Shown here piece after piece: positions 1-11,236 of a stretch of 64,000 nucleotides of DNA. Numbering within the stretch: the stretch's first letter is position 1; the number at the start of each line of letters is the position of its first letter. The DNA is from Cocos nucifera (Eukaryota > Streptophyta > Magnoliopsida > Arecales > Arecaceae), in assembly GCA_006176705.1 (NCBI GenBank), contig QRFJ01000056.1, positions 2,208,657-2,272,656 of the forward strand, written 5' to 3'. The notes under the pieces were generated by a model. That model was given only the letters and a program-made list of their open reading frames with translations. It ran no database searches and was not told the DNA's origin. The position numbers and the translations under genes are program-made.

Positions 1-756
1 GTGCAAAACAAAGTTTCACTTAAATTTTTTTGATATGAGCATAAACAAGCAAAGCATGCCAAGATTGATCACCGTTGTTTGATAGTTACATGCATATCAC
101 TTTATTCCACCTGATTTACCTAGCAGCTCACAAACTTCAGGAAGATTGATAATAGCATGCATTTTCAACTCTTTATTTCTGAGTTAATGTTAGTAGGACT
201 GCTCGTCAGATGAGGATCCACAAAGCCGACCCTAGCTTTTTCAACTCTTTGCTTTTCTTCGTCTTCTTTTGAGGGGAACTGCCCTAGATGGTAGATTCAC
301 TATGAACATGCAAGATGCAACATTTAAACAATCCCTCTTTTAGTTAGAAGGTTCATCGAGTGAAATAAACATATTTAAGATAAGAAAATAACTAATGACC
401 TGTATACCACAATCTATATGCCATCCCTCTGCTTAATACAAGTCCTACAATTGAATCTTTAGCTTGATATTGTTAGTAAAAATAGAAGAATTCTAATATA
501 AGTATCATTCCTTTGACCAATTCCTGTGGCTAACTAATGAACTAAGCAATTAAACAAGTAAAATATGCAATTTAAGAGTTGCTGAGCAAGATAGTTTTCC
601 CCATGCAAAACAAGAATAAAACAGCTCCTAGACTCAAAACTTGGTTAGAATGCATGAACACAGTCAGGGCCTATTAAAATTTATATAACAAAAAATTAAG
701 CATCAGACTCGTTGCAACATATCCTAGCTTGCTGAGTGCTGACACTTTGAGCATAC
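1..756 (-). other. RPN13 intron after coding exon 7, runs off the left edge
   Basis: The donor AG|GTATGC at 758-751 (minus strand) opens an intron. No RPN13-like downstream exon is recognisable between it and position 1, so the rest of the gene is outside the window. The stretch is AT-rich with no other recognised feature. Confidence 0.6.
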
Positions 757-3700
757 CTGGATGAGAGATCATCCTCAGCAGTATCTTCTGACATCTCAGA
801 CATTTGCATAGCAACTGAAGCTTCCACCTCATCTTCACCAATTGCATCTCCTTGATTGGAAAATACAATTTAAAGAACAGTTAGAGACAGCATTATCACA
901 AACCGGCACCTGAATGAATTAGATGCACCTAAAGGCCGATTGATGTAGTTATTAAATGAGTTGCATATCTGTGAATCTCCATCAGCTCTTGGCTCCTGGA
1001 GTTAATGGAATATATAAGTATCCAAAAAAATCACAGTAAATGGTAAATAAGCTCTTATGGGTAAACCAAAAAAAGGATGTCCACAATGCAAACCTGCATC
1101 CAGAAAAAGAATTTCCTGTCATCAGAGCTAAACTTTAAGATGTACACTCTTTCAGAAGATTGAATCACCTGAATACGGAGGAAAAAAAGAGTAAGATGCA
1201 TCAGGAATCCATAATCAAAAGGTGCATTGAAACCAAAATCATCAATAGTTTAATAAGATATGACATACCTTCTCAAAAACAGCTTCAGCCGGGAAGATAA
1301 TCTGATCCTGCGATATCTAGTCAAGAAAAACAAACCTGAAAGTACTGGGATGAAGTGTTTATCAAGAAACAAGAACCTGAAATTGCATGCTCAGTTAACT
1401 GAAAAGAAAGCTGTTTCAGGTCCATGAAGAAAAGAACTAGCAAAAGGAGAAAAAAGAGGAGGGTCAGTTGATAAACGAAACTAATCAGTGATGGTAGAAG
1501 CGCTATGATACTTGAACATATTTATTACAACCAAGAATTGTATACATACAAAAGAAACCCAGCCAGTGGATGAATGAATTTCTTTAAACATGTTAATGAG
1601 ATTAGAGTTAACTCGAAGGGGAAAAGTACGAAATAAAAAAAGGTTTTATCACAAACAATTAGCACCTATGGTAGTGTCGCAGACAGTAGTTTGCATAGAA
1701 ATGAAAAGGGATACTTCTTCAACCGTGTTCTGGTTCCGATCCAGCCACTGTAAATGGACCAACCCTTCCTCACCCTAATCATCCAAGTCCACAGAAATAT
1801 AATTTTATTTCGACAAAGATTAGAAAGTGAAAAGTAACTAAAAAATCAAGTAGTCCAAATCAGTATAAATTTGCCATAAAAAACTTGTTTTAACATTAGC
1901 ATACCCTTCCTATGCGGACAAGCCCTTTGCGAGTATCTGGAACCACTCGTGTTCCATTAAGGTACATCCTGCCAGCACGAAACTCCAACATGATTTCCTG
2001 GTTAAAAAATAAAAAAATAAAAACCCTTCACTCAAATTTTGTGAAATAAAAAAAAGAAGCGACAGAAGATGCTAAAGATTCATGGTAGAGCATATTTCTA
2101 CAAATCATTATAAAACACTCTACAAACAGGCCAAACTCTATCTCCTTTTAAAACAAATTGCCACAACAGTGCGGTGACTCTACAAAGAGAAAACACTTCA
2201 ATCAATCCGCATGGAAGATCCACGATAACAATGCAATCTATTTCTAATAGGGAAGCCGAATTGCATCCCTAAACCCTAAAGTGACAAACAAAAAATCAAT
2301 TCGGAAGTATTGATATTATTTCACAAAGCTTTTACAAAGAACATGACGGATAATTCAATAAATAACAAGACATTTATGGGACTAAACAATCAAGAGATGA
2401 AAGAAAATAATCAAAGCTCCCCTGCATCAAGGTCTTGAGCATTCCAGAAATAACTTTTAGTTATAAGAAAAGAAAAGAAAATCCTAAAATTCGCCAACGC
2501 GGAACCGGAACCCTACCAGTTGGCCGATGGAACAAGTTGGTATGCCCCTGTACCAGACCATACCGAGCCCAAACCGACATGGAAATGAAGGAAAACTAGG
2601 AAGGAAAGAGATAGAGAATGGAGGAGGTAGAGGGAGGCCAAAGGGCCACAAAGGCTCTCAGGGTCCTCTTTCAAACCCCCGACATCGGCGGAGTGGATTT
2701 CTGCCGTTCGACAGCCACGACAGGCCTCAGACAGCCTCTCCGCCGCCTTCCCCTCTCTCCCCCCTCTCTCTTTCTCTCTCTCGTGGAGGACTGTAGAGCA
2801 CCTCGACAATCCTCTGACGGCCAGCGGGCCCCTATTGGCCTTTCCATCTCCTTCTCTCACCTCCTCTATCTTTCTCTTTCTCTCTTTCCTTCTTCCTCAC
2901 TCCGTTTTCACTGGCATTCCAAATCAAATGCTCGATCTGCACTAGTTGGCCGTTGATATGGTTCGGCACGCCCTGAACCATCTGGTTCAGATTGATTTGG
3001 CAAACCATGAAAAATCCGCTCACATCTTAAGCGATATTCAATACACAAATTCCCAACATCGCCATTTGAAGCCTACCAGACACTCACTTTCAGCACTTGT
3101 CTCTAATGTTCTACAATACTACTCCCTATTACCCCGTTGTATAGCTAGGAACAGCAAAGTCCCACCTGAAAGAATAAGAAAGTGGAACGCCAATTCAAAG
3201 CTCTCCCAATTCCACATGGAAAAGGAACAAAAACAAAGTAAAGAATGTCCCCCATTTCTATTTCTCCAAAACATACAAATAATTCCAAACCACCACCTTC
3301 CGAACAAGTTAGCAAGTGAGGATGTTCCCTAGCACAAGCCAAGAAAACACATTCTTTAAGAACCAAGGCTTCAAAACCAGACTCTATCATTACAAAGGAG
3401 GCTTTCTCCAAGGGAAGAAGAGAACAAGACTCTAAAGAGAAGTCATCTTTGGCATCTTGTCTCCAAGATCTTCATCTCATCTCCAAGCTCTTGAGTGATG
3501 ATAAACATCTAGAACTTAACCCTCTCATGTTGGTTAATTTGCTCCTTTAGAATCAGCCATTCCATCCTGCCTCAAGTTGAAGCACTCTCATATGATCAGT
3601 AACAAGCGAGAGGTAGGGCCTTAAAATACACCACCCATAAGTTGCCCCCTCAAGAAAGAGCATTTGGATCGCTCAATAGAGAAGGATGATCACAAGTCAA

Positions 3701-6700
3701 CCAGTGGACCAGACTGCAGATATTTTTAAGAACAAATCATGCCTATTTTCCTACTTTGACACCAACAACCCATCCCTCACCCCTCCCCCATCCCCCCACA
3801 AAAAAAAAAAAGAAAAAAGAGCAGCATCCAGGATCTCAAAACTAGATTCATCATGAAGTTTTCAAAACAAAATCATCCCTTGCATGCTCCCCAATCTCCA
3901 GCTTACAAAGCGAAAGCACTGCTTCCCCTCTAAATGTGCCCATCTGAACTAAATTACTTCCAGGAGTCCCCATTTTTTCCTAACCTCCCAAATCATTTTC
4001 ACAATAATCACTCTCAAGAAAGACCTCCCACCCTCAACTTGTCTCCCACCCTCCAAAGTCCATTTCTTAACAGGAATGGTTTCATCAATTATATTTAACA
4101 AGAAAGGAGGCTCAGCTTGTGCTAAGCTCTCTGTTCACCATGTAGACACCAATATTAGTGATATCATTAATACATTTCTTTAATAAGAAGGGTTCTTACA
4201 TCTATTCTATTTTATTATATGTAACTAAAATGGAGGTTTAGCAGGTGCCGAGCTCTCTATTCGCCATATAGACACCTGTATTAGTAATTGATACAATATT
4301 TTAATTTGGATGATACATTGGGCTCTTATAGCTGATATAAGAGGAAGAAGATATACCAATAATGGTTACTTATTTATAGATATCTGTTATAAATTGATTA
4401 TTATATTATCTATTCCATTAAAGAAAAATGAATATAAATGACATGTAATATAGTCCCTCACTGTTATCGATATTCAATATAAATTATACTTTATAGAATT
4501 GATATAAGCACAATTGATACTTGAGAATATTTTCCAACTAAAATAGATAATTATAATATCTAAACTAATATTAAATATCAATTTAGATATTTGACGGGAG
4601 TTTTTGCCCAACCGTCATTAAAAATTCATTGCTTAATGTGCAACAAAAAATCGACTATTAGCCCTTCTATTTATGATAATTTGTTATTCTTATATTCCAC
4701 TTTAAGAACCATTGGAAAAAGGAGAAAAAAAACTATACCCTGCACGTTGCTGGGGACCATTATTAGTGACATCAATATTAATGACAAAAGTTTTTTCAAG
4801 AAGGCTCAACTTGTGAAAAGTTCTTCATTCGCTATGTAGATGTCGGTATTAATAACATTGATATTAATGACAGAAGTTTCTGCTCGGACATCGTTAAGTT
4901 TAATTGCTTAATTTACAATAGAAATTGGCTATTGAAGCATTCTATTTATTATAATTTATTGCATTGCTATATTGCATTTCAAGAATAACTGGGAAAAAAA
5001 AAAGAAAAACTATATCCCATGCACTGTGTGGATTATATGCTAGTCTCCTAATTATCATATATGCCAAATTAAAAAGTGGAAGCTAGGCTTTGGGTCTATG
5101 ATATTTTCTTCCAAGTTTGGCATAGGTTTTTAAAGAAACTGGGCAACTATACCTATTTTTCCATGCTTGTTTTCCATGCCCTGAAATTAATTAGAACTAA
5201 AGCAGAAAATAGAAAACACTGTGGTTTCACAAAAAAATGTTGTCTACCATCAAAAAAACAAACAAAAAAAATGTCCTCCTAAATATAACCCCAAGGTAGC
5301 CACTCTCCCTCTTCTACTTCCTCTCCCTTTGTGCAGCCTGCCACTCTTCCGTCTATCCTCTTATTTCTCCTGACCCTCCTCCCCATCCTTTAATCTTTCC
5401 ATCACTCTTATTCAGAATATAAGGCCAGACCTAGCATAAACCTCCTCTAGACACGCTCTTCTCATTTCCGTATCAAGAACCAATCAACTTCTCTACAAAT
5501 AGATCTACAATCTGAAAAGTTCATCCAAGAACAGTAGCACCATGATAGCTTCTCCATGCGAACTCTTTCAATCCAAACATGTCCTATATTAGAATAATAT
5601 TTGAAATCAGAGCCTTGGTCGAACTCCAATTTGGCAATCTTGAAGAAGACATGCATTCCTAGAAAGTTCTGCCACATCCAAAATTCTAGTTCCAGCTAAC
5701 TCTGACCATGACTAACTGAAAATTCTTCATTATATCTGCCTTTTGGTCTCTTGCCATCTTGCACAGGAACTCTATTCGAAGCATGCAAGAGATTTTCAAT
5801 TTTGGAACCATCAATATGGTCGTTTGGGGATGCTCTTTTTTTTTTTTTTTTTCCTTTTATTTTTTTTTTTGGGGGGGGGGGGGGGTGGGGGGGGCGGGGA
5901 GGAGGAGGGGTTGTGGGATTCTTTTTCTTTCCTAGTTTGGTGTCAGTCTTTCTAGAACATCCCTATTTCCTAGTCAGGCATTTGTGGCTTTGGATTGTTG
6001 CCTCTGATGTAGTTCCCTTGTTGTCCTTACACATGTTCTTTGGATAGGACTTTTGACTTAATCCAATTTCAACACTTCAAATAAGTGAAATGATGTCACA
6101 TAGGGCCACCTCTGGAATGGGTTTGGATCTCATATCCTTAAGAATGCCAGGTTGAAGCGCAGAGGAACCCAACAAAAATAAAGAATAAAAGAAGGAAGAG
6201 AAGTTAAGAAAAGGTAGAAATAAAGAGAGCAATAACTAACATATGCATAGATCAAGAGACTATGAAAAGAAGATATGCAGAGGAAGAGGGGAAAATGGAC
6301 ATGAGTGAAGGGATATTTTTGGAATAATAAATGTTTCCTTTATTAACCACAACTACTAGATTTACTTGGCATGGGAAGGAAATGTACGAAAGCTATCATA
6401 GCTGCATAACTTTCTTTTTATAAACCAAATCTAATAAAAAATTAATATAGTTGGTACGTATTGAAAATAAGCTTCCATTTAATCTTTAGTTTGAAAGTCA
6501 CCACGTACCCTTATAGTAACTAATGCATTCACCCCCACCCCCACCCCCACCCCCTAGGAAAAAAGATATCAATGTAAATTATAACTAAACTAGTCGGAGA
6601 CCCACGCGTTGCATGAGGCGGATATTTATGACCTATAATTATTAATTTTTTTAAATAATAAATATTTATAATAAATATTTTTTAATATTTTATTTTATTT

Positions 6701-8236
6701 ATTATATATTATATATTTGTTTATTATTTGATGAAATAATATTTTTTTATTTTTATACCTTCTACGTTTCCGTCGGTGCCGTCCCACCACAGCTTTCCTT
6801 CTCTCTTAGCGAACACTGATCCTCGTTCCCTCCTTCTCACACCTCCAAACTTTTGAAGACTATTAAATGCAAAAATCTAGCTTTTAAATCGATGGAGTAC
6901 CGTGCTCTATTTGCAGATAATTTATTAAATTTAATCTAATCAGATACAATGGATTGATTCAGATCTCAAAATATATTATTTTCAAAAATTAATTAAAAAA
7001 TTATTTTTAAAAAAATAAATTTATATGTTATTATTTTTAAAATTAAAAATGATATATCACCTTTTTAAAATAATAATAAATTAGTATTTTTAAAAATATT
7101 ATTATTTTTATAATATTTTATTTTTAAAAAAATAATATTTTTTTAAAATATTATTCATCTCTTTTCTCTCCCCTACTTTTATTTTTAAAATATTATTTTT
7201 TTAATTTTTTAAAATATTATTTTATTATTATTTAAAAATAATATTTCAATTTCATATGGTACAACTAAAATCATCTAAGATGCTGAAGTGGCAACACTAC
7301 AATACTCCTCCATAGAGTATTATTTTATATATATATAATAGATCTCTTTATCCCTTCCCTACTTTGTTTTAAATATTATTTTTTTAATTTTTTAAAATAT
7401 TATTTTATTATTATTTAAAAAAATATTTTGGTTTCACATGACACAACTAAAATCATCTGAGATGCTGAGATAGCAATACCATAATACTCACCACAATACT
7501 GCTCCATAGAGTATTATTTTATATATATACTAGTCAAAGACTTGCGCGTTGCGCATGACGGATAATTACTATTTGTAATTATTAAAATTTTTATTAATAA
7601 ATATTTATAATAAGTATTTTTTAGGTTGTGTCTCGTGCATCGCGATGCAATCTTAAAAGATAACATGGATTACCTTCAAGAGAGATTGCCATCATCAAAT
7701 TATTAGTAATATTGATTACTGTGTTTCGACACACATGTAATGTTGTAGTAAAATAACTGAAAATCTTGGTTGACATGTTTGGTATGACAATCAGATTATC
7801 GGTAATGTAAAATCAAATTTTCAAAATACCCTTAATAATGTTGCTCTTCTTCTTCTTGGTGAGAAACAAAAATTATATATATATGTATATATGTATGTAT
7901 GTATATATGTATGTATGTATGTATAGATATGTATGTATATAGATACATAGATACACACACATACATATATCTATACATACATACATACATACATAACATA
8001 CATACATACATACATATATACATATAGATATACATATACATATACATATATACATATCATATATATATATATATGTATCTATATATATATATATGTATAT
8101 ATATGTATCTATATATATATATATGTATATATATGTATCTATATGTATATACACACACATATACATATGTATATATATGTATATATATACATATATACAT
8201 ATCATATACATATATACATATATATATATACATATA

Positions 8237-8299
<63 letters not shown>

Positions 8300-11236
8300 A
8301 TATACCCGTACATATATACATATCATATACCTATGATTTTCCATCCGTCGGTGCCACCCCACCCTCTGTCACCCCACCACGGCTTTCTTTTTCTCTTGGC
8401 AAACACCGATCCCGATCGTACCCCCGCTCTCTTTCTTCTTCTCATACCTTCTCTATGCCTACCGGTGCCGGCCCACCCCTTGGCACCCCACCACTCTCCT
8501 TCTCTCTCGGCAAATGCCGATCTCAATTGCACCCCTCGGTGATCCTATCGATACCGCTGCCCCCATTGCCACCACTGCCCCTCCTTTCTCCTCCCTTGCC
8601 TCCTGCCCGGTCTTCTTCTTGCCACCGCCAACATCTCCCATCTCGACCATCCCCCCTTCGCCCGGCCCCTCGAGAAAGGGACGGGGTTTTAGAAATTATT
8701 GTTAATAATATTTTCGTACCGTCCCACCATGGCTCCCCTTCTCTCTCGACAAACGTCAATCTCGATCACACTCCTCGGCACCCCCGACGCCACCACTGCC
8801 CCCCCTTTCTCCTCCCTTGCCTCCTGTCCGACTATCGTCGCCAACATCTTCCATCCCGACCATCCGCCCTTGGCTCGGCCCTCTTTGCGTGCTCTTACGT
8901 TTTGAATTCTGCTCACGTCGCTCCATGGCCCAGTAGGAGGGCCGGTCTCTAGCGGTGCTGCCAGCAGCGAAAGTTATGGTGTGGGCCTCATAGTTGTAGA
9001 CCTTCTTGTAATCACGAAGAAGGTTGTTCCACTTGTCGTTGCATTGGTTCTGATTCCAGAGGCAGGCATTATTCCGACAATAATTTTCGACCCACTTCAA
9101 ATGCCCTAGTTTTTTTTAAAATAAATTAAATAAAAAAGAGAGAGAAGAGAGACTCTCTCTCTTCTCCTTTTTCTCTCTCTTTCTTTTTCTTTCCTTTTTT
9201 TTCTTTTTCCTTTCTTTTCGTTTCTTCTTCTTTCTTTCTTTTCTTTCCTTCTTTCTTTCTGGCTGAAACAGGGGGCGAGTTGGTGGCTGGTGGCCGGTGG
9301 ATCGTGCTCCGATGAGGCATGGCTCCACAGTCAGAGGACCAACAGCGGCGGTTGATGGCAGTGGAGTAAGGAACAGGTGTTCACCACCATGCCATAGCTC
9401 TCCAGCTGCACCTCCTTCAACCGGTTCCGCGTCTTCGTGAGGTGGTCTAGCGAGCAGAGGAACCCCGGCAACTCTGACTTAGGGATCTTGATCAGTGGAC
9501 TGGACCCGGAAAGTCAGGGACCACGATCGATCGATTCGATTCCATTCTCGAGTTCTCGAATCTTGGATCGGATCTTGTTAAGGTTGTTCATGGCTAACTG
9601 GGGAAAGACGCCGACGGCATAGAAGGTGATGCGGTGGATGCCGAGGTCAGCGGCGATAGTGGTGGTCCACCAGAAGGGGATGTTGGCAACGACGGTGTCA
9701 AGGCGGTGATGGCGGAGGAGCTGGTCATGGGCATCTTGGGCCAGGTCGACGGTAGCTCTCCAGCTGCGCCTCCTTTAACCGATTCTGCATCTTCGTGAGG
9801 TGGTCTGGTGAGCGGAGGAACCCCAGCAACTCCGACTTAGGGATCTTGATCGGTGGACCGGGCCCAGGAAGTAAGGGACCGTGATCGATCGGTTCGATTT
9901 CATTCTCGAGTTCTCGAATCTTGGATCGGATCTTGTTAAGGTTGTTTATGGCTAACTGGGGAAAGACGCCGATGGCGCGGAAGGTGATGCGGTGGATGCC
10001 AAGGTCAGCGGCGATGGTGGTGGTCCGCCAGAAGGAGATGTCGGCAACGATGGCGTCGAGGTGGTGATGGCGGAGGAGCCAGTTGTGGCCGTCTTGGGCC
10101 AGGTCGACAGCCTCGTAGACGCCAGGCCTCAGAGGGGGTGGCGGTGGCCATGGCGAGGTTCTCGACATGGGGGGAGGCCAACGGAAGGGAATGGGTAGAG
10201 GAGAAGGCGGACGGGGCGACCGTCGACGGCGGAGTGATCGAGGGTGGGGCGGATGAGGGCGGCATTGGCAGGGTTGACGACCATTATGGGCTCCACAGTA
10301 GGGCGAGCGGTGAAGAGGAGGGCGATGTTAGATTGAAAGTGAGATGACGGGAGAGGGAAACAGATGGTGATAAATAAAAAAAACTTGACACAGCATATGA
10401 GGGGGTTTTGACGTAATGAGTTGGCAATACCACAATACTCCTCCACAAAGTATTGTTTTATATATATATAATAGATAATAGATCTCTTATTCCTCCTCTA
10501 CTTTTATTTTTAAAGTATTATTTTTTTAAATTTTTAAAATATTATTTTATTATTATTTAAAAATAATATTTTGGTTAAACGTGGCACAACTAAAATCATC
10601 TGAGATGCTGAGATGGCAACATCATAATGCTCCTCCACAGAATATTATTATTATATATATATATATATATAATAGATAATAGATTGCATTGCTCTTAACT
10701 CCCTAAACCTTATTTCTGAACATAATTGAACTCTACTAAATAGCAAACGACAAGGGCAGGCCTTAGCAAAGCGGTAAGGTTGCTCCATTGTGACCAAGTA
10801 GGGAATTCATCAACTCATGTTCTCTTAAAGTCACATAAAACTATTCCATGTGTTCTGCCATACCCAACATCTCCACAAAATCCAAAGCACTCTATTTAAA
10901 ATCACCAACAAAGCCTAACAAAGCCGACCAAAAAGGAAGGGGTTTATCCTTCGCAGCCTAAAACCCCCTTAGATTTCAAAGATTAAATTTTCCAGTATGG
11001 TCCTTCGATTAAGTCTTTAACATATTCCAGTATGGTCTCATTAGTTACGCAGCAAATCAGCTTTCCCATCACACACCAAGTCATAATCTTTATAGGAAAC
11101 GAACTTCTTTTCCTCGGTATGAGGCAAATTTGAAGCAAAATATGGAACGCTATGAAGATCAATCATAAAAGCAGCATAGAAAACAAAAATCAGCTAACCA
11201 ATTCATGAGTACCTGCAATGGAGCAACGTTCTCCAT
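757..11236 (-). CDS. RPN13: 26S proteasome ubiquitin receptor RPN13 (ADRM1), 5' part
   Basis: RPN13 sits on the proteasome 19S regulatory particle, binds ubiquitin through its N-terminal Pru domain and, in the family, recruits a UCH37-type deubiquitinase through its C-terminal domain. Coding exons on the minus strand, each bounded by AG/GT, are 11236-11213 (MENVAPLQ), 1997-1905 (EIMLEFRAGRMYLNGTRVVP...), 1774-1715 (GEEGLVHLQWLDRNQNTVEE), 1307-1269 (DQIIFPAEAVFEK), 1168-1094 (VIQSSERVYILKFSSDDRKF...), 995-929 (EPRADGDSQICNSFNNYINR...) and 850-757 (DAIGEDEVEASV...DDLSS). All phases join without a frame break and give about 150 residues, i.e. the whole Pru domain (about residues 9-115) and the start of the linker. 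The C-terminal UCH37-binding part lies beyond position 1. The start ATG at 11236 is the first in-frame ATG of the exon. The first coding intron (1998-11212) is unusually long because of transposon insertions. The identification is strong; the full extent cannot be seen here. Confidence 0.93.
2501..3030. repeat. CT-rich low-complexity block between two related ~45-bp motifs, in RPN13 intron
   Basis: A CT/GA-rich stretch (about 2590-2910) is flanked by two direct, diverged copies of a motif containing GTTGGCCG...GGTATGCCC / GGCACGCCC...ACCA (about 2517-2570 and 2944-2985). A related motif with a GA-rich block occurs at 14750-14980. This suggests an unnamed dispersed repeat. Several short open frames here are composition artefacts. 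Confidence 0.4.
3031..6589. other. RPN13 intron interior, no gene recognised
   Basis: AT-rich intronic DNA. It contains a diverged repeated motif with the core CTCTCTRTTCRCCATRTAGA at about 4130-4160, 4248-4275 and (more diverged) 4818-4845, a T-run followed by a G-run at 5838-5900, and a short (CACCCC)n run at 6531-6555. I see no coding potential or named element. Confidence 0.5.
5838..5906. repeat. poly-T followed by poly-G tract
   Basis: About 19 T, then a second T-run, then 14 consecutive G followed by further G-runs broken by single T or C. The G-rich part could form a G-quadruplex on the plus strand, i.e. on the strand opposite the RPN13 transcript; the RPN13 pre-mRNA would carry the C-rich complement. 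Homopolymer length here is also prone to sequencing error. Confidence 0.8.
6590..7529 (-). mobile_element. Helitron B, non-autonomous, in RPN13 intron
   Basis: Read on the minus strand the 3' end is ...ATGCAACGCGTGGGTCTCCGACTAG followed by T: a short hairpin (CATGC-AAC-GCGTG), about 10 bases, then CTAG|T, the Helitron 3' signature. A 5' end starting TCTATTATATATATA after an A lies at 7342. A second copy of the same 5'-terminal ~180 bp (7343-7529) abuts the next Helitron's 3' end, but has lost its terminal TC. The body is AT-rich and includes a short piece (about 6768-6850) shared with Helitron A. No Rep/helicase coding is seen, so it is non-autonomous. Confidence 0.75.
7343..7529 (-). repeat. 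Extra Helitron 5'-terminal repeat unit (~185 bp)
   Basis: This unit repeats the 5'-terminal sequence found just left of it (about 7160-7342). Both contain the AAAATCATCT..GATGCTGA motif, the CTCC..AGAGTATTATTTTATATATATA block and the same AT-rich tract. The same tandem arrangement recurs at the 5' side of Helitron A (to 10482 and 10483-10683). Confidence 0.7.
7875..8325. repeat. TATATG/TATGTA/TATACA microsatellite, ~450 bp
   Basis: Long imperfect array of TATG, TATATG and TA units, including TATGTATC blocks at 8083-8140. Both strands give long stop-free Tyr/Ile/Met frames that are composition artefacts. It lies inside Helitron A. Confidence 0.95.
8335..8875. repeat. Pro-coding low-complexity repeats inside Helitron A
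   Basis: A unit containing CCACCAC.GCTTTC, then CTCTC.GCAAACACCGATC recurs at about 8380, 8490 and 8730, and also in Helitron B at about 6785. Frames across it are Pro/Ser-rich with no recognisable domain. It may derive from the Pro-rich 5' region of a captured gene, but this cannot be shown. Confidence 0.55.
8880..9105 (-). pseudogene. Trihelix (ASR3-like) transcription factor fragment captured by Helitron A
   Basis: The minus frame reads MKWVENYCRNNACLWNQNQC then NDKWNNLLRDYKKVYNYEA, and further on PSYWAMERREQNSKR. This matches the third helix and downstream part of the plant trihelix DNA-binding domain (the W..V..YC....R...QC..KW.NL..DYKK pattern of ASR3-type proteins). The amino half of the domain and the rest of the protein are absent, and the frame runs into low-complexity DNA. 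The fragment lies in the same orientation as RPN13 and the UGT fragment. It is almost certainly non-functional as a transcription factor. Confidence 0.75.
9126..9280. repeat. CT-rich (TTTC)n low-complexity tract
   Basis: Dense CTCTCT/TTTCTTTC run between the two captured gene fragments; the Lys/Glu-rich minus frames here are artefacts. Confidence 0.9.
9395..10345 (-). pseudogene. UDP-glycosyltransferase fragment, partly tandem-duplicated, captured by Helitron A
   Basis: Minus-strand frames contain pieces typical of plant family-1 glycosyltransferases. About 10345-10160 reads VVNPANAALIRPTL...VDGRPVRLLLYPFPSVGLPP, the N-terminal acceptor-side region. About 10110-9755 reads AQDGHNWLLRHHHLDAIVAD...SFWRTTTIAADLGIHRITF then PGPPIKIPKSEL and FLRSPDHLTK. 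A frame shift separates the two pieces. The second piece is duplicated with a period of about 358 bp (9395-9752 and 9753-10110). The C-terminal PSPG box that binds the nucleotide sugar is absent, so no active enzyme can be made. Confidence 0.8.
10752..10812 (+). repeat. SINE-like, tRNA-derived head in RPN13 intron
   Basis: The sequence TTAGCAAAGCGGTAAGGTTG followed by CTCCATTGTGACC fits the pol III A-box consensus (TRGCNNAGYGG) as found at the head of plant tRNA-derived SINEs. A clean B-box (GGTTCGANTCC) is not seen, and it does not fold as an intact tRNA. Confidence 0.45.

Larger units (their letters stand above)
7530..10683 (-). mobile_element. Helitron A, non-autonomous, carrying captured gene fragments
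   Basis: On the minus strand its 3' end carries the hairpin TGCGC-AAC-GCGCA followed by AAGTCTTTGACTAG|T (7530). The 5' end is TCTATTATCTATTATATATA preceded by A at 10683, with a second full 5'-like terminus at 10482. The subterminal region (ATACTC..GGAGGAGTATTGTGG, then CATCTCAGCATCTCAGATG) is shared with Helitron B. Inside are a TATATG microsatellite, a Pro-rich low-complexity repeat, a trihelix transcription factor fragment and a duplicated UDP-glycosyltransferase fragment. Gene-fragment capture is a known Helitron property. No Rep/helicase frame is present, so it depends on an autonomous partner. Confidence 0.78.

Noticed and set aside
2395..2430. ATGCTCAAGACCTTGATGCAG (minus strand) as the RPN13 first exon
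   Set aside because: The sequence after CAG is GGGAGC, not a GT donor, whereas 11213-11236 has a proper donor and gives a family-like N-terminus.
8093..8952. Frames of 149 and 269 codons through the TATATG repeat
   Set aside because: Their Tyr/Ile/Met content is the translation of a microsatellite and continues into Pro-rich low-complexity DNA without any domain.
10752..10812. A true tRNA gene
   Set aside because: Only an A-box-like segment is present; no B-box, anticodon arm or acceptor stem could be formed.
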